DNA from: Fibrobacter sp. UWH6
GTDB lineage: Bacteria; Fibrobacterota; Fibrobacteria; Fibrobacterales; Fibrobacteraceae
DNA length: 64,000 nucleotides
Reading direction: 5' to 3'
NCBI RefSeq assembly: GCF_900142465.1
Contig: NZ_FRAX01000015.1
Span: 1-64,000, forward strand
Numbering within the stretch: position 1 is the stretch's first letter; each line of letters starts with the position of its first letter. A program made the translations under genes and the position numbers. The notes below the pieces were generated by a model, which ran no database searches, was not told the DNA's origin, and worked only from the letters and a program-made list of their open reading frames with translations. Shown here one piece after another: positions 8,877-18,486 of this stretch.

Positions 8877-9661
8877 TGAAAACGAAAATGAATGTATCCG
8901 ATTTGAAATTGGAACAGTATTTGACAGGGGACCTGCCTTCTGATGAAATGCAGGAACTGCGTCGTCGTGAAGCGACTGATGAAATTTTCCGTGCTCGTCT
9001 GCAGGCAATGCGTGACGAAAATGCCAAAATTTTGGCGGACAATCCCTTTAGCAATTTGTCACCCCGACTTGATGAAATCGATAGGGGAATGTCCGGTGAT
9101 TCTCGCATGGTGGCTCCCAGTCTGTTTTTGAAGGTTGCCGCCGTCATGGTTATCGCCCTGGGCATTTTTGCTGCAGTTTTTGTATCGGGTGGCGAAAGGA
9201 ATCTTGGCGTGAAGGGTGTTGACGGTTCAACTTCTGAAGTCGCTATGGTTTCGGTTGATGATGGAACCCGCATCAAGGGGCTGGAAGCTCGGATGGAAGT
9301 CTGGAAGAAAAATGGTGAAACCGCTGTCCAGATGGAAAATCTGGGTGCCGCTAGCGAAGGCGATGAATTGCAACTCCGCTACTCGGTCCCTGAGAAGTGT
9401 TACGGCATTCTCTTTAGCATGGACGGTAACGGCGTCTTGACGGTGCACTTGGGTAATGGATCTGGATCCATCGCTCTGGAACCGGGTAAAATGGTGACTT
9501 TGCCTTTTGCGTATAAACTAGATGACGCTCCTCATTTTGAAAAGTTCTTTTTGATGACGTCCAGGAATACGTTTGCCATTGATGGAAATGATATTGATGC
9601 ATCCTTGAAGCAGGAAGGCATTAAGGTTGTTGAATTTACGGTAAGCAAATTGGAAAAGTAG
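8876..9661 (+). CDS. membrane anti-sigma-like protein with DUF4384-type domain
   Basis: This 261-residue protein has an N-terminal cytoplasmic segment of about 80 residues shaped like an anti-sigma domain (LEQYLTGDLPSDEMQELRRR), one membrane span at about 82-104 (VAAVMVIALGIFAAVFV), and an outer domain whose pattern (GDELQLRYSVPEKCYGILF, LDDAPHFEKFFLM) resembles DUF4384. DUF4384 domains commonly accompany caspase-like proteins. Inferred: it holds the sigma factor at the membrane until released. There is no zinc-binding HxxxCxxC motif, so it is not a classical ZAS anti-sigma. It overlaps the sigma gene by one base and precedes the caspase gene by 12. Confidence 0.75.
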   Translation: MKTKMNVSDLKLEQYLTGDLPSDEMQELRRREATDEIFRARLQAMRDENAKILADNPFSNLSPRLDEIDRGMSGDSRMVAPSLFLKVAAVMVIALGIFAAVFVSGGERNLGVKGVDGSTSEVAMVSVDDGTRIKGLEARMEVWKKNGETAVQMENLGAASEGDELQLRYSVPEKCYGILFSMDGNGVLTVHLGNGSGSIALEPGKMVTLPFAYKLDDAPHFEKFFLMTSRNTFAIDGNDIDASLKQEGIKVVEFTVSKLEK

Positions 9662-9673
9662 CGGGGGTTGAAA

Positions 9674-11971
9674 ATGAAAAAGGTGTTGATTAAGGTTTTT
9701 GATAGTGTGGTTGGTGCGGGACCATGGAAAAGTATGATTGGTCTTTGCCTGCTTTCCTTTGCCATGTTGTTCCTTATGGTGGGTCGCATTCATGCTGCTG
9801 CCGCAGTTGCTCCGGGGTTGCCTTCGACGACCATCGATCGCTATGTGATTGCCATTAGCGCCAACAATGGCGGTAAGGGACGACCTGTTCTTCGCTATGC
9901 GGAATCCGATGCCAAATCTTTCGCGGCGGTGCTTAAGGATATGGGTGGAGTCAGTCAGAAGAATGTCTACCTGATCCAGGAACCTAGTGTGGCTTTTTTG
10001 AATGCCCACTTTGACAATGTTGACAAAATCCTGGCGAAGGGCAAGGGGAAAAGCGGCCGTGAGGAAGTGCTTGTCTATTACAGTGGCCATGCCGACGAAA
10101 AGGGACTGCATCTAGGTGAAGAAACTTACAGCTGGCAGGAATTCCGCAAACGTGTAGATGCCCTGAATGCCGATGTGAAGATTGCTGTCATCGATGCCTG
10201 TGGTTCCGGTGCCATTACCCGAGCCAAGGGAGGTGTGGCTGTTCCTGCCTTCATGGTAGACCAGAGTAGCGACATGAAGGGCTATGCCTTTATTACCAGC
10301 AGTACCCAGGATGAAGCTAGCCAGGAAAGCGATAAGTTGAGGGGTTCCTTTTTTACCCATTCCCTGGTGAGCGGTCTACGCGGTGCGGGAGACTTGAGCG
10401 GCGATGGCAAGGTGACATTGTCCGAGGCTTACCAGTTTGCCTTTAACGAAACTTTGCAGAAGACGGAGACCACCATGGGTGGAGCTCAGCACCCCAGTCG
10501 AGACATGAATCTGACGGGTACGGGTGATGTGGTGATGACGGACCTGCGCAGTACTAGTGCCGGTATGATTTTGGATGAAGGTATAGAAGGCCGAGTTTTT
10601 ATTCGTGACGCCTCGAACGAACTGGTAGCTGAACTTTATAAGAAGTCCGGTAGATCGATGAGCCTTGGTCTTCCTGCAGGAAAGTACACGGTTCGTCTAG
10701 AAAGGAATGCTGACCTGAATGAAACGAATGTTGAACTTACCAATGGAAAACAGCAGAAAGTGACCGTTCGAGACTTTAAGGCTGTATCCGCCGAAAAGAC
10801 GGTGGCTCGTGGCGAAATCAAGTCTTCTGTTGTTGATGAGAATATGGAAGCCCGCTTTGATTCCCTGGATCATAATAGTAGATTTAGAACAACATTTAAT
10901 GCGGCGGATAAAGCCCACGAACCTCGTAAGGGCCTGATGATGGGTGTGTTCCTGTCGAAGTCGGATGATATTATGATTGGCGCTCAGGCAAGCCTGATTG
11001 GAAACCTGGCTAAAAATGATATGCACGGTATGCAGGTTTCCCCGATATTCAATATCGGCAAGAAAAATTTCCAGGGGGTGCAACTTTCCGGTGGCTTTAA
11101 TTATGCGGGACATATGGATGGTCCGCAAATCGGTCCTGTGAATGTCATAACGAATACAAGTCCCAATGCGGTTCAGGTAGGTGCCGTTAACGTAGCAAGG
11201 AGCGCACGAGTTCAGGTTAGCTCAATTAATATCGCCAGGGATACCGTAAGTGCAACCCAGGTGGGTGCCATCAACATTGTAGGAACGACTAACGTTCAGG
11301 TGAGTGCGATAAATGTCGCTAGGGATGCCCATGTTCAGGTTGGCGCCATCAACGTGGCAAAGAAGGTTGACGATACCCAGATTGCTGTTATCAATGTAGC
11401 CGGTAAGGCGACGGGCCGCCAGTGGGGTGTCATCAACGTGGTGGGTCACGCCGAAAAGACTCCTATCGGTCTTATCAATATCGTTGGAAATGGTGTATGG
11501 AGTTTTACCGGATCCATCAACGAGATGAATGCCCCCGCCATGTCCGTTCATTTTGGTACGGCCTACCTGTTTACGGCACTTGAATTCTCCCGAGCCCTTC
11601 AGAAAGGTTTTGATGAATTCGAGGATGTCTATGAGAACGGCATCGGTCTCGGAACCCAGTTCGGCCAGTACGGTACTCATCTTGAACTGGAGTACATGTT
11701 CCTCCATGTTACGGATAAGTACGGCGAAGACCGTGAGGAAGAGGACTATAAGGGAAATTTCCACCATCGTATCCGTCTTGGCGGTACCGCCAGGCTGATT
11801 CAGGGAATCGGACTTTCCGCCGGCGCAACTTTGAATCTGGCCACGGAGGGTTATGGCGAAAGAATCCTCGTGGAACCCAAGGGAAAGTGGCATGACGACT
11901 GGAATTATCACGGTCATAAGGCGAAATTCTGGCCTGGAATGTATGCCGGTATAACATTTGGGCGATTCTAA
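9674..11971 (+). CDS. caspase-family protein with GAINVA-type surface repeats
   Basis: This 765-residue exported protein begins with a membrane span/signal at about 18-40. Residues about 55-290 are a caspase (C14) fold: an N-terminal strand (DRYVIAISANN), catalytic H139 in VYYSGHAD, and catalytic C176 in AVIDACGSG, all intact. A short beta domain follows (about 297-375). Residues about 485-610 hold nine repeats of the type xGAINVA (GPVNVI, GAVNVA, SSINIA, GAINIV and so on), as in the LA_2272 surface-repeat family. The tail looks like a beta-barrel end. ATG 9674 was chosen because GGGGG lies 6 bases ahead; a TTG at 9668 is in frame. It is the third gene of the sigma/anti-sigma operon. Inferred: an envelope protease or sensor under its own sigma factor. 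Confidence 0.85.
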   Translation: MKKVLIKVFDSVVGAGPWKSMIGLCLLSFAMLFLMVGRIHAAAAVAPGLPSTTIDRYVIAISANNGGKGRPVLRYAESDAKSFAAVLKDMGGVSQKNVYLIQEPSVAFLNAHFDNVDKILAKGKGKSGREEVLVYYSGHADEKGLHLGEETYSWQEFRKRVDALNADVKIAVIDACGSGAITRAKGGVAVPAFMVDQSSDMKGYAFITSSTQDEASQESDKLRGSFFTHSLVSGLRGAGDLSGDGKVTLSEAYQFAFNETLQKTETTMGGAQHPSRDMNLTGTGDVVMTDLRSTSAGMILDEGIEGRVFIRDASNELVAELYKKSGRSMSLGLPAGKYTVRLERNADLNETNVELTNGKQQKVTVRDFKAVSAEKTVARGEIKSSVVDENMEARFDSLDHNSRFRTTFNAADKAHEPRKGLMMGVFLSKSDDIMIGAQASLIGNLAKNDMHGMQVSPIFNIGKKNFQGVQLSGGFNYAGHMDGPQIGPVNVITNTSPNAVQVGAVNVARSARVQVSSINIARDTVSATQVGAINIVGTTNVQVSAINVARDAHVQVGAINVAKKVDDTQIAVINVAGKATGRQWGVINVVGHAEKTPIGLINIVGNGVWSFTGSINEMNAPAMSVHFGTAYLFTALEFSRALQKGFDEFEDVYENGIGLGTQFGQYGTHLELEYMFLHVTDKYGEDREEEDYKGNFHHRIRLGGTARLIQGIGLSAGATLNLATEGYGERILVEPKGKWHDDWNYHGHKAKFWPGMYAGITFGRF

Positions 11972-12014
11972 ATCCTCAAAATCTTCAAAAATCCTCAAAA
12001 AACGTGAAAAATGC

Positions 12015-12046
12015 AAAAAAGTCCCTCTTTTCGAGAGACTTTTTTA
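12015..12046 (+). terminator. intrinsic terminator after the caspase operon
   Basis: The stem AAAAAAGTCCCTC / GAGAGACTTTTTT pairs fully (one G-U), loop TTTTC, ending in a T-run. Just before it, at about 11971-12005, the word AATCCTCAAAA recurs in slightly changed form. Confidence 0.85.
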
Positions 12047-12116
12047 TTTTCTTACAAAAAACATACGCGAAGAAATGTAAATTCTGCCTATCATTTAGTT
12101 TTAGTTTAGGTATGGT

Positions 12117-13334
12117 ATGGCTAAGCATAGTGATTTTATAGTACGTCAGAACGAGGCCGAAGCTAATAGAATTGTGGCTAGAGTGCTTCGGATGACTCTT
12201 TGCATTTTCTCTCTGGTGTTGATCCTGAACCTTTGCAGGGTATTCATTATCGACCAGAAGGTGATGCTTTCTGCCTTTGGTTTGAGTGCCCTGCTGCTTT
12301 TGGCTCCTACAGTCATTAACCGTTTTGTGGATAATGCCAACCCGAATTTAAAGTATCTGTATGTGATTCTGTCCAGCCTGTTCTTGCTGGTTATCGAAAC
12401 CACCCTTTCGTTCCATGCGGTGGTGGTGTATGCGTTTCCTATCGCCCTGGCCTGCCTTTACTTTTCTAGGAAGCTGACTTTGCATATTTGGTTCCTGACG
12501 GTGGGCGTTTCCATTGTGGGGCAATTTGCCGGTTTCTATATGGGTTGCGTTCCCGACCAGAACTTCCTGGTCTTTAAACGTCTGGTGCTGTTCAGCATTT
12601 TGCCTAGAACCCTCTGCATTTTTAGTATCGGTAGCTTGATCTATTTTATTTCTGCCCGTACCACAAAGCTGGTGGATCGGCAGATTGCAGATACGGCGAG
12701 AATCAAGGAACTGAATACGGACATGGTGATGGGTTTTGCGAACCTGGTTGAAAACCGTGACGAAAATACGGGTGGTCATGTCAAGCGCACTAGCCGTTAT
12801 GTGGAATTGCTGGTGAAGGAACTGCACCGTCGTGGTGTGTACAAGGATATTATTAACCACGACTTTATTCACGACTTGGTGAATGCGGCTCCTATGCACG
12901 ATATTGGAAAAATTGCCATTCCCGATCATATTTTGCAGAAGCCGGGAAAGCTGACCGACGAGGAATATGCCATTATGAAAACCCATGCGGAACAGGGTGG
13001 CCGAATTATTCGTCAGACCTTCTCCCATATTGGTAATGCCGGGTATAGGCAGATCGTTTATGACGTGGCTCAGTTCCATCACGAAAAATGGAATGGTCGC
13101 GGTTACCCGGAAGGCCGAAAGGGACAGGATATTCCCCTGGCTGCTCGCATTATGGCTGTTGCCGACGTATTCGATGCAGTTTCGCAGAAACGCTGTTACC
13201 GCGATGCAATCCCTCTTGATGAATGTTTTTCCATTATTGAAAAGGGCCGCGGAACGGATTTTGAGCCTATCCTTGTTGACGTATTTTTGGGGATGAAGGA
13301 TCCTATCCGTCAGACCATGGATGAAATTGCCTAA
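12117..13334 (+). CDS. membrane HD-GYP c-di-GMP phosphodiesterase
   Basis: A 405-residue protein. Residues about 25-185 contain five or six hydrophobic segments. The HD-GYP domain occupies about 195-390 with ENRDENTGGHVKRT, the metal-binding MHDIGKIAIPDHIL, then FHHEKWNGRGYPEG, which includes the GYP triad, so it should hydrolyse c-di-GMP to pGpG or GMP. No separate sensor domain is seen; the membrane part may be the input. It stands alone, after a strong terminator and before the TonB-dependent receptor gene. Confidence 0.92.
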   Translation: MAKHSDFIVRQNEAEANRIVARVLRMTLCIFSLVLILNLCRVFIIDQKVMLSAFGLSALLLLAPTVINRFVDNANPNLKYLYVILSSLFLLVIETTLSFHAVVVYAFPIALACLYFSRKLTLHIWFLTVGVSIVGQFAGFYMGCVPDQNFLVFKRLVLFSILPRTLCIFSIGSLIYFISARTTKLVDRQIADTARIKELNTDMVMGFANLVENRDENTGGHVKRTSRYVELLVKELHRRGVYKDIINHDFIHDLVNAAPMHDIGKIAIPDHILQKPGKLTDEEYAIMKTHAEQGGRIIRQTFSHIGNAGYRQIVYDVAQFHHEKWNGRGYPEGRKGQDIPLAARIMAVADVFDAVSQKRCYRDAIPLDECFSIIEKGRGTDFEPILVDVFLGMKDPIRQTMDEIA

Positions 13335-13427
13335 TTATTAGGTGACACTTATCGTTCTTTCTGGTGTTTAACGGTTTAGAATAGTAATTGCTAATTTCTA
13401 AATTGGTAGACAAGCGCGAGAGACGAT

Positions 13428-15935
13428 TTGAAAAAACTTCTTTTATACCTTGCAATGTTTTTGTTGCCTGTCTTGGCAGTGGCGCAGGAAGCCGCTGGTG
13501 AGGGGGCGTCTCTTGCTGCACAGAAAGGGATTCTGTTTTACGGCATGGTTCAGGATTCTTCCTTTGCTCCCGGTGAAAAACTGAATGTGGAAATTCTTGA
13601 AACTGGCGAAGCCCTGCAAACGGTCGTGGGTGAAAATTTCCAGGTGATGCTTCCCGAAGATACCCTGTGGAATGTTTGCGTTACCAATTCCGACACCAGT
13701 GGCGCCGAAAAGGAAAAATGCTATGAGTTGGTCTACCATGGCCAGGATAGTGTTTTTAGCTCAGTCATTGGCGATGCCGGGTTGACGGAATCTGTTGCCG
13801 AGGCTAATGAGGGAACTACTGGTACGGCTGATGGTGACGATTCCAAGACTGCTGTGGCAGCAGCAGATTCCGTGGAACCGCGAAACGACTCGCTACAGAA
13901 CGATCCTCAGGAAAAAGATGTAGATGTGGATGCCCTTTTGGCTGCAGGAAGCAACGGCAAGGTGACCGAAATGAAGAAGGTGGTGGTGCAGTTACGTCGT
14001 CGCCCCAAGCGCAAACCTGGTGAGTCCGTTGTTAGCGCCAAGAGTATCAAGCGCATGCCCGGCCTAGGCGAAGCGGATGTGATCCGCAGTATCCAGCAGT
14101 TGCCCGGTGTGGTTGCCAGTTCTGACTTCAGTACGAAAATTTATGTGCGCGGTGGGGCCGCCGACCAGAACCTGTTCCTGTATGATAACGCGGTGGTGTA
14201 TTCTCCAACCCATTTCTTCGGATTGTTCAGTACCTTCCTGGTGGAAACCATTGACGGTGTGCAGTTCTACAAGAGTGGATTCCCTGCCCAGTACGGCAAC
14301 CGTCTGAGTTCCGTTTTGAAAATGGATGGTCGCGCCGGAGGTAGCGATACTACGGAGGAATGGTTCAGCCGTAGCAGCTTTAAGATTAGCACTTTTGCCG
14401 CCCAGCTCCATACCGAAGGCCATGTGGGTGATGCCCGTTGGGTGATCGCTGGCCGTACCACTTACATCGGCTATATGCTGGATTTGTGCCGCGCCCTGGG
14501 TATTCTGGATTTGGCCATCGATTACGAGTTTACCGATTTGCAGGGAACGTTCATGTATGATTTCGATCAGGATACCCGATTGAAGTTCAGCTTCTACACC
14601 GGCAAGGACGTTCTTGAATTTGATCCCCTTTATGTGGACTGGGGTAATGTGGCTGTTCCCATTAATTTCTACCACCGCTTTGGCGATTGGGATTATAATG
14701 CCACTTTGGCGTACAGCCGTTTTTACCAGACAATGAAATTGACGGACTTGATTAATATCGGTCAGGACCTTTATACCTTTGCGGCAAAGCAGTGGCTCAA
14801 TTTCCGCGGAATCGATAATCATGTTCTAACCTTTGGCTATGAACTGGAATATGACTGGGATAAGTTCTATGAATACATTTCCAGTATGAGGGTGGAAGAT
14901 GTCCAGAAGCCTTTGCACCATGTTCTTTATGGGCAGGATGCCTGGCGCCTGAATGAGGACTGGCTGTTTACTTATGGGTTGCGTCTGAATTATCAGGACC
15001 TGTCCAAGGATTTTGGAATTGAACCTCGCCTGTCTCTGGTGTGGAACATCGATGATCGGAAGACTTTGGAATTTTATGCTGGACACTACCTGCAGTATAT
15101 GAACTCCATTATGTTCGGTGACGGCGAAGCTCTTAACGAATTCTACTACCCGTCGGTAACTACCAGCAAGGGTAAGCACTTGAAGCCCGCTCGATCCAAC
15201 CTCTTTGCGGTGGAATACAAACAGGCCCAGATTGCAGATGAACTTGATTTTATTGCAGGCGCCTATTTCAAGACGCAGAACAACTTGAACACCTTCATGA
15301 TGGTTCAGGATTCAACAGATGAAACCGCTTCTGCGGACTTTTTGATGGCGGATAATTTCGGAACGGCCGAAGGTTATTCCATGGGCTACGAACTTTCACT
15401 CCGTCGTGAAAAGGGTGCGATCTTCGGTGGCATTAACTGGAGCCAGAGTCTCAGCGTTCTTAAAAGCAATGACGGTACTAAACCCTATTTCCCCAGTTGG
15501 CACCAGCCCTATGCCTTAAAGCTGGATGCGGGTATTAACTGGAGGGGTGAAGATGGATTAAAGCCTCACAAGGTTAAGGGACGTTACTTTAGGTCTTCTG
15601 TGGTCATGAAGTATTCTGCAGGCATGCCTATCAGTGAATATCTAGGCTATTTCTACCAGCAGAAAATGGAAGATCAGAAGTATACCGATAATATCCAGGT
15701 TATCCCTGGTTCCCGCAATGCAGGCCGCCAGACGCCCTACTTCCGTATTGACGTAAAGGCCATCGATATTGGACGTGAAAACAAGTGGAACTTCAGCTGG
15801 ACCATTATCAATCTGACGGACCACGAAAACATGTTCTATTCCTACTACGATACCGACAAGAACCCGCCGGAGTATAGCTCGATTTCTCAGTTCCCCTTTT
15901 TGCCGATCATGATCAATTATGAGTATTACTTCTAA
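13428..15935 (+). CDS. TonB-dependent outer membrane receptor
   Basis: This 835-residue protein has a signal peptide (LLLYLAMFLLPVLAVAQ), a small N-terminal beta domain like the carboxypeptidase-regulatory type (about 30-105), a low-complexity linker, a plug domain (about 190-300: RSIQQLPGVVASSDFS, IYVRGGAADQNLFLYDN), and a long beta-barrel ending in an aromatic residue (MINYEYYF). It should import a bulky ligand with energy from TonB, and the ExbB/ExbD/TonB genes lie downstream in the same direction. The start is TTG at 13428, with GAGAG a few bases ahead. It overlaps the following lipoprotein gene by 17 bases. The substrate is unknown. Confidence 0.9.
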   Translation: MKKLLLYLAMFLLPVLAVAQEAAGEGASLAAQKGILFYGMVQDSSFAPGEKLNVEILETGEALQTVVGENFQVMLPEDTLWNVCVTNSDTSGAEKEKCYELVYHGQDSVFSSVIGDAGLTESVAEANEGTTGTADGDDSKTAVAAADSVEPRNDSLQNDPQEKDVDVDALLAAGSNGKVTEMKKVVVQLRRRPKRKPGESVVSAKSIKRMPGLGEADVIRSIQQLPGVVASSDFSTKIYVRGGAADQNLFLYDNAVVYSPTHFFGLFSTFLVETIDGVQFYKSGFPAQYGNRLSSVLKMDGRAGGSDTTEEWFSRSSFKISTFAAQLHTEGHVGDARWVIAGRTTYIGYMLDLCRALGILDLAIDYEFTDLQGTFMYDFDQDTRLKFSFYTGKDVLEFDPLYVDWGNVAVPINFYHRFGDWDYNATLAYSRFYQTMKLTDLINIGQDLYTFAAKQWLNFRGIDNHVLTFGYELEYDWDKFYEYISSMRVEDVQKPLHHVLYGQDAWRLNEDWLFTYGLRLNYQDLSKDFGIEPRLSLVWNIDDRKTLEFYAGHYLQYMNSIMFGDGEALNEFYYPSVTTSKGKHLKPARSNLFAVEYKQAQIADELDFIAGAYFKTQNNLNTFMMVQDSTDETASADFLMADNFGTAEGYSMGYELSLRREKGAIFGGINWSQSLSVLKSNDGTKPYFPSWHQPYALKLDAGINWRGEDGLKPHKVKGRYFRSSVVMKYSAGMPISEYLGYFYQQKMEDQKYTDNIQVIPGSRNAGRQTPYFRIDVKAIDIGRENKWNFSWTIINLTDHENMFYSYYDTDKNPPEYSSISQFPFLPIMINYEYYF

Positions 15936-17592
15936 TAGGTGTGAGGCTTCTCGGACAAGAAAAGCCTTAACTCGTGTTTTGCTTCCTACTGTTTACTTCC
16001 TACTATCTACTATTCTCGCGGCCTGTGATTTTCAGGGGCCTTGGACTTACTATCCGGAAGAGACGGAAGTGTACCGCGGTATCTATACTTTCGGCTATAT
16101 CGTAGCCGATGAATCGCCCTATGTCTGCTTTTCCAAGGTGTATGAATTGGACGAAACCTCTGCGGAAAATTTCGCTTTCTATGATAGTGCCAGTGTGACG
16201 GTGTCAGGAAATTTTGGCCGTGCAGAAGGGGATTCTGTAGCCCAGTTGCAATCTCTGGAATCCAAAGGAAAGCCTAATTGCTTTGGTATGGATGAAGTGG
16301 GTTATGCAGGTATTCCTGGCAAATCCTACACTATGAATGCAACCTTCAAGTGGGATAGCGCGGGCCACAAGGTGACTTCCAAGATGAAGGCTGAAACGAA
16401 TATTCCTACCAAGATTCATGCTAAGGGCGTCATTCCGCCTAGTGTCAAGGATGATGCCGCCTTTGTCAAAAATGATTACAGCTACTTGCCTTTTGAATTC
16501 CTGGGATTTCCCAATGATGTGAAGACCTATAAAATTCCCATGGAGTATGACGAAAGTGTCCGTGGTGTTCTTATGACCATGTCCTACGATAAGATGGAAG
16601 GTGGAGAGTCCATGAATACCACCATAAACAATATGCTGGGTTCGTTCTTGGATCCCGACTCCACTGGTTATGGCGGCGTTTCAACAAAGAAGCCTGAAGA
16701 AAGTACGGCTAGCATGGGCTTTATGACCCGTATGATGGTGGCCGGTCGAAATTCGTTGGACACAATGGAGTATCCCGGAATGACTGTTCCTGTCGGCAAG
16801 TCTACCATTTATTTCTATGCTACCGATCAGGCTTATTCGGATTATGTGAATACGGTGCTGGAGGCCATCAGTGATTCCCGTGTGGTGCCCAAGAGCAACG
16901 TGAACGGAGGAACGGGCGTGTTTAGCGGCATGCTGAAGGATTCCTTGCTGATGGAAGTGTCTGCAGAAAATTATGTGACGTACACGCATATGCGTGGCTG
17001 GGATTGCCTGCAGGAAGGTGGCATGGCGGAACATGTTCCGTTTGAAACGAAGTGGTGCCGCTTAATAGAGGAATCGGTTTGTGTTGAGAAAGAGCAGACG
17101 GATGATGGTGTAAAGGTAAATCTCCTCGCAATCAAGAGCCATTGTGTTTCTGTTGCCGAAAAGGTCAGAATTGAATTGTCTGACACTTATGATTTTAAGG
17201 TGGCGTGGAATGACTACATCGATGAAATTGCCAAGAACGATGATGAATGGTGGTGGGGCCGTGGAAACCGTGATAAGATTGTTTCTCAGAAGGGTTCCAT
17301 CAATGATAAGGCTTTGTTCATGTTCTGCGCAAACAGCGATTTTGTAAGCAACCGTGTGGCCAGTTGCGATAGTCTGCTTGAACAGTGCCAGATAAATCTG
17401 GAAAAAAATAAGTGCAAGGAATCCCTTTGGGAATGGTGTTCTGACCGTGACTGGAATATTTCTGAATATCCTCAGTGCGGGACCGCCTTGGTTAGCCGTT
17501 ATTATCTTGAAGAAATCCAGTCTCCGATTTTGAAAAGGGTGGTGGACAATTGGTGCAAGGAACACCCCAAGGATGCACAGTGCAAGCGGTAA
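15919..17592 (+). CDS. lipoprotein partner of the TonB-dependent receptor
   Basis: A 557-residue protein with lipobox ILAAC near residue 35. Its start overlaps the receptor gene. An outer-membrane lipoprotein encoded directly after a TonB receptor resembles the SusD-like or DUF4249 partners of Bacteroidota. The N-terminal mature part (GIYTFGYIVADESPYVCF) loosely recalls DUF4249, but I cannot confirm the family. The C-terminal third is cysteine-rich, with repeated C-x(6-10)-C spacing. The hydrophobic core of the signal peptide is encoded by a repetitive stretch (15983-16015) built from TTCCTACT-like words, which may be an inserted repeat. Confidence 0.75.
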   Translation: MSITSNRCEASRTRKALTRVLLPTVYFLLSTILAACDFQGPWTYYPEETEVYRGIYTFGYIVADESPYVCFSKVYELDETSAENFAFYDSASVTVSGNFGRAEGDSVAQLQSLESKGKPNCFGMDEVGYAGIPGKSYTMNATFKWDSAGHKVTSKMKAETNIPTKIHAKGVIPPSVKDDAAFVKNDYSYLPFEFLGFPNDVKTYKIPMEYDESVRGVLMTMSYDKMEGGESMNTTINNMLGSFLDPDSTGYGGVSTKKPEESTASMGFMTRMMVAGRNSLDTMEYPGMTVPVGKSTIYFYATDQAYSDYVNTVLEAISDSRVVPKSNVNGGTGVFSGMLKDSLLMEVSAENYVTYTHMRGWDCLQEGGMAEHVPFETKWCRLIEESVCVEKEQTDDGVKVNLLAIKSHCVSVAEKVRIELSDTYDFKVAWNDYIDEIAKNDDEWWWGRGNRDKIVSQKGSINDKALFMFCANSDFVSNRVASCDSLLEQCQINLEKNKCKESLWEWCSDRDWNISEYPQCGTALVSRYYLEEIQSPILKRVVDNWCKEHPKDAQCKR

Positions 17593-17628
17593 CAGAATTT
17601 GTAATTTGAAGTGTTTAAGAGAACGAGT

Positions 17629-18486
17629 ATGAATATGAAAATAAAAACACTGGCTTTTTTAATGTTCGTTGCGGTGTTTGCCGGTAACGTCTTCGCCGAC
17701 GTGGATTCCGACATTCGGGATCTGCAACTGCAGAAGGAAACCCTTAACAGCGAAATCGCAAAATTGAATTCGCAGATTTCCGCTACGGATTCCATGCTGA
17801 AGGCAGACGAAAAACGCTATAAGACTTTGCAGGATCGCTATAAGTCGGACTCGGAACGTCGTAAGGCTGAAATCGATTCCTTGAATACCAAGATCAAGGC
17901 TGTTGCCGCTCAGCTGAATGATGAACGCAACAAGCAGGCTCGTGCCAAGAACCGTAGCGACAATGTGGCCGCCAAGCGCAAGGCGCTCATGACCACGTTG
18001 GCTTCCCTCAGCAAGCAGCTGGAATTTCAGGTGGGGCAGACTTTGCCTTGGAATCGTGACGTTCGCCTGGACCGTGTAAAGTCCCTGACCCGCGATATAG
18101 AAAGTGGAAACGCTTCTGCCGAAGAATCTTTCTCCCGCCTCAAGGCGCTCATTGCCGAAGAGACCAAGTTTGGTGATGAAGTGGCCATCATCAATTCTCC
18201 GCTGACCCGTAAAAATGGTGAACTGATCAACGCACAGATTTTGCGTATCGGAAATCAGTGGATGGTCTACGCCGATGAAAATGCAACGGTTTTCGGTTCC
18301 CTGGTTCGCAAGTGTGCCGGCGATGCGGGCAAGGGCTGTGCTTCTGTAGAATACGAATGGAATGAAGACCTGAATTTGGAAGAACGTGCCGCAGTAAAGT
18401 TTGCCATCGATGTGAAACAGGCCAAGAAGCCGCCTCAGATGGTAACGCTGCCCGTAAGCCTCTCTATTGTGAAGGAGGGCAAGTAA
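17629..18486 (+). CDS. DUF3450-like periplasmic coiled-coil protein
   Basis: A 285-residue protein with a signal peptide (LAFLMFVAVFAGNVFA), a long coiled coil (about 20-125: DLQLQKETLNSEIAKLNSQ) and a C-terminal globular part. Length, layout and position match DUF3450 proteins, which open the TonB2-type operons of Vibrio and relatives. The upstream in-frame GTG at 17611 is less likely than ATG 17629, which follows an AGAGAACGAG purine stretch. Its stop overlaps the next start (TAATG), so it should be made together with the TtpC-like protein. Inferred: an accessory part of TonB energy transfer. Confidence 0.8.
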   Translation: MNMKIKTLAFLMFVAVFAGNVFADVDSDIRDLQLQKETLNSEIAKLNSQISATDSMLKADEKRYKTLQDRYKSDSERRKAEIDSLNTKIKAVAAQLNDERNKQARAKNRSDNVAAKRKALMTTLASLSKQLEFQVGQTLPWNRDVRLDRVKSLTRDIESGNASAEESFSRLKALIAEETKFGDEVAIINSPLTRKNGELINAQILRIGNQWMVYADENATVFGSLVRKCAGDAGKGCASVEYEWNEDLNLEERAAVKFAIDVKQAKKPPQMVTLPVSLSIVKEGK

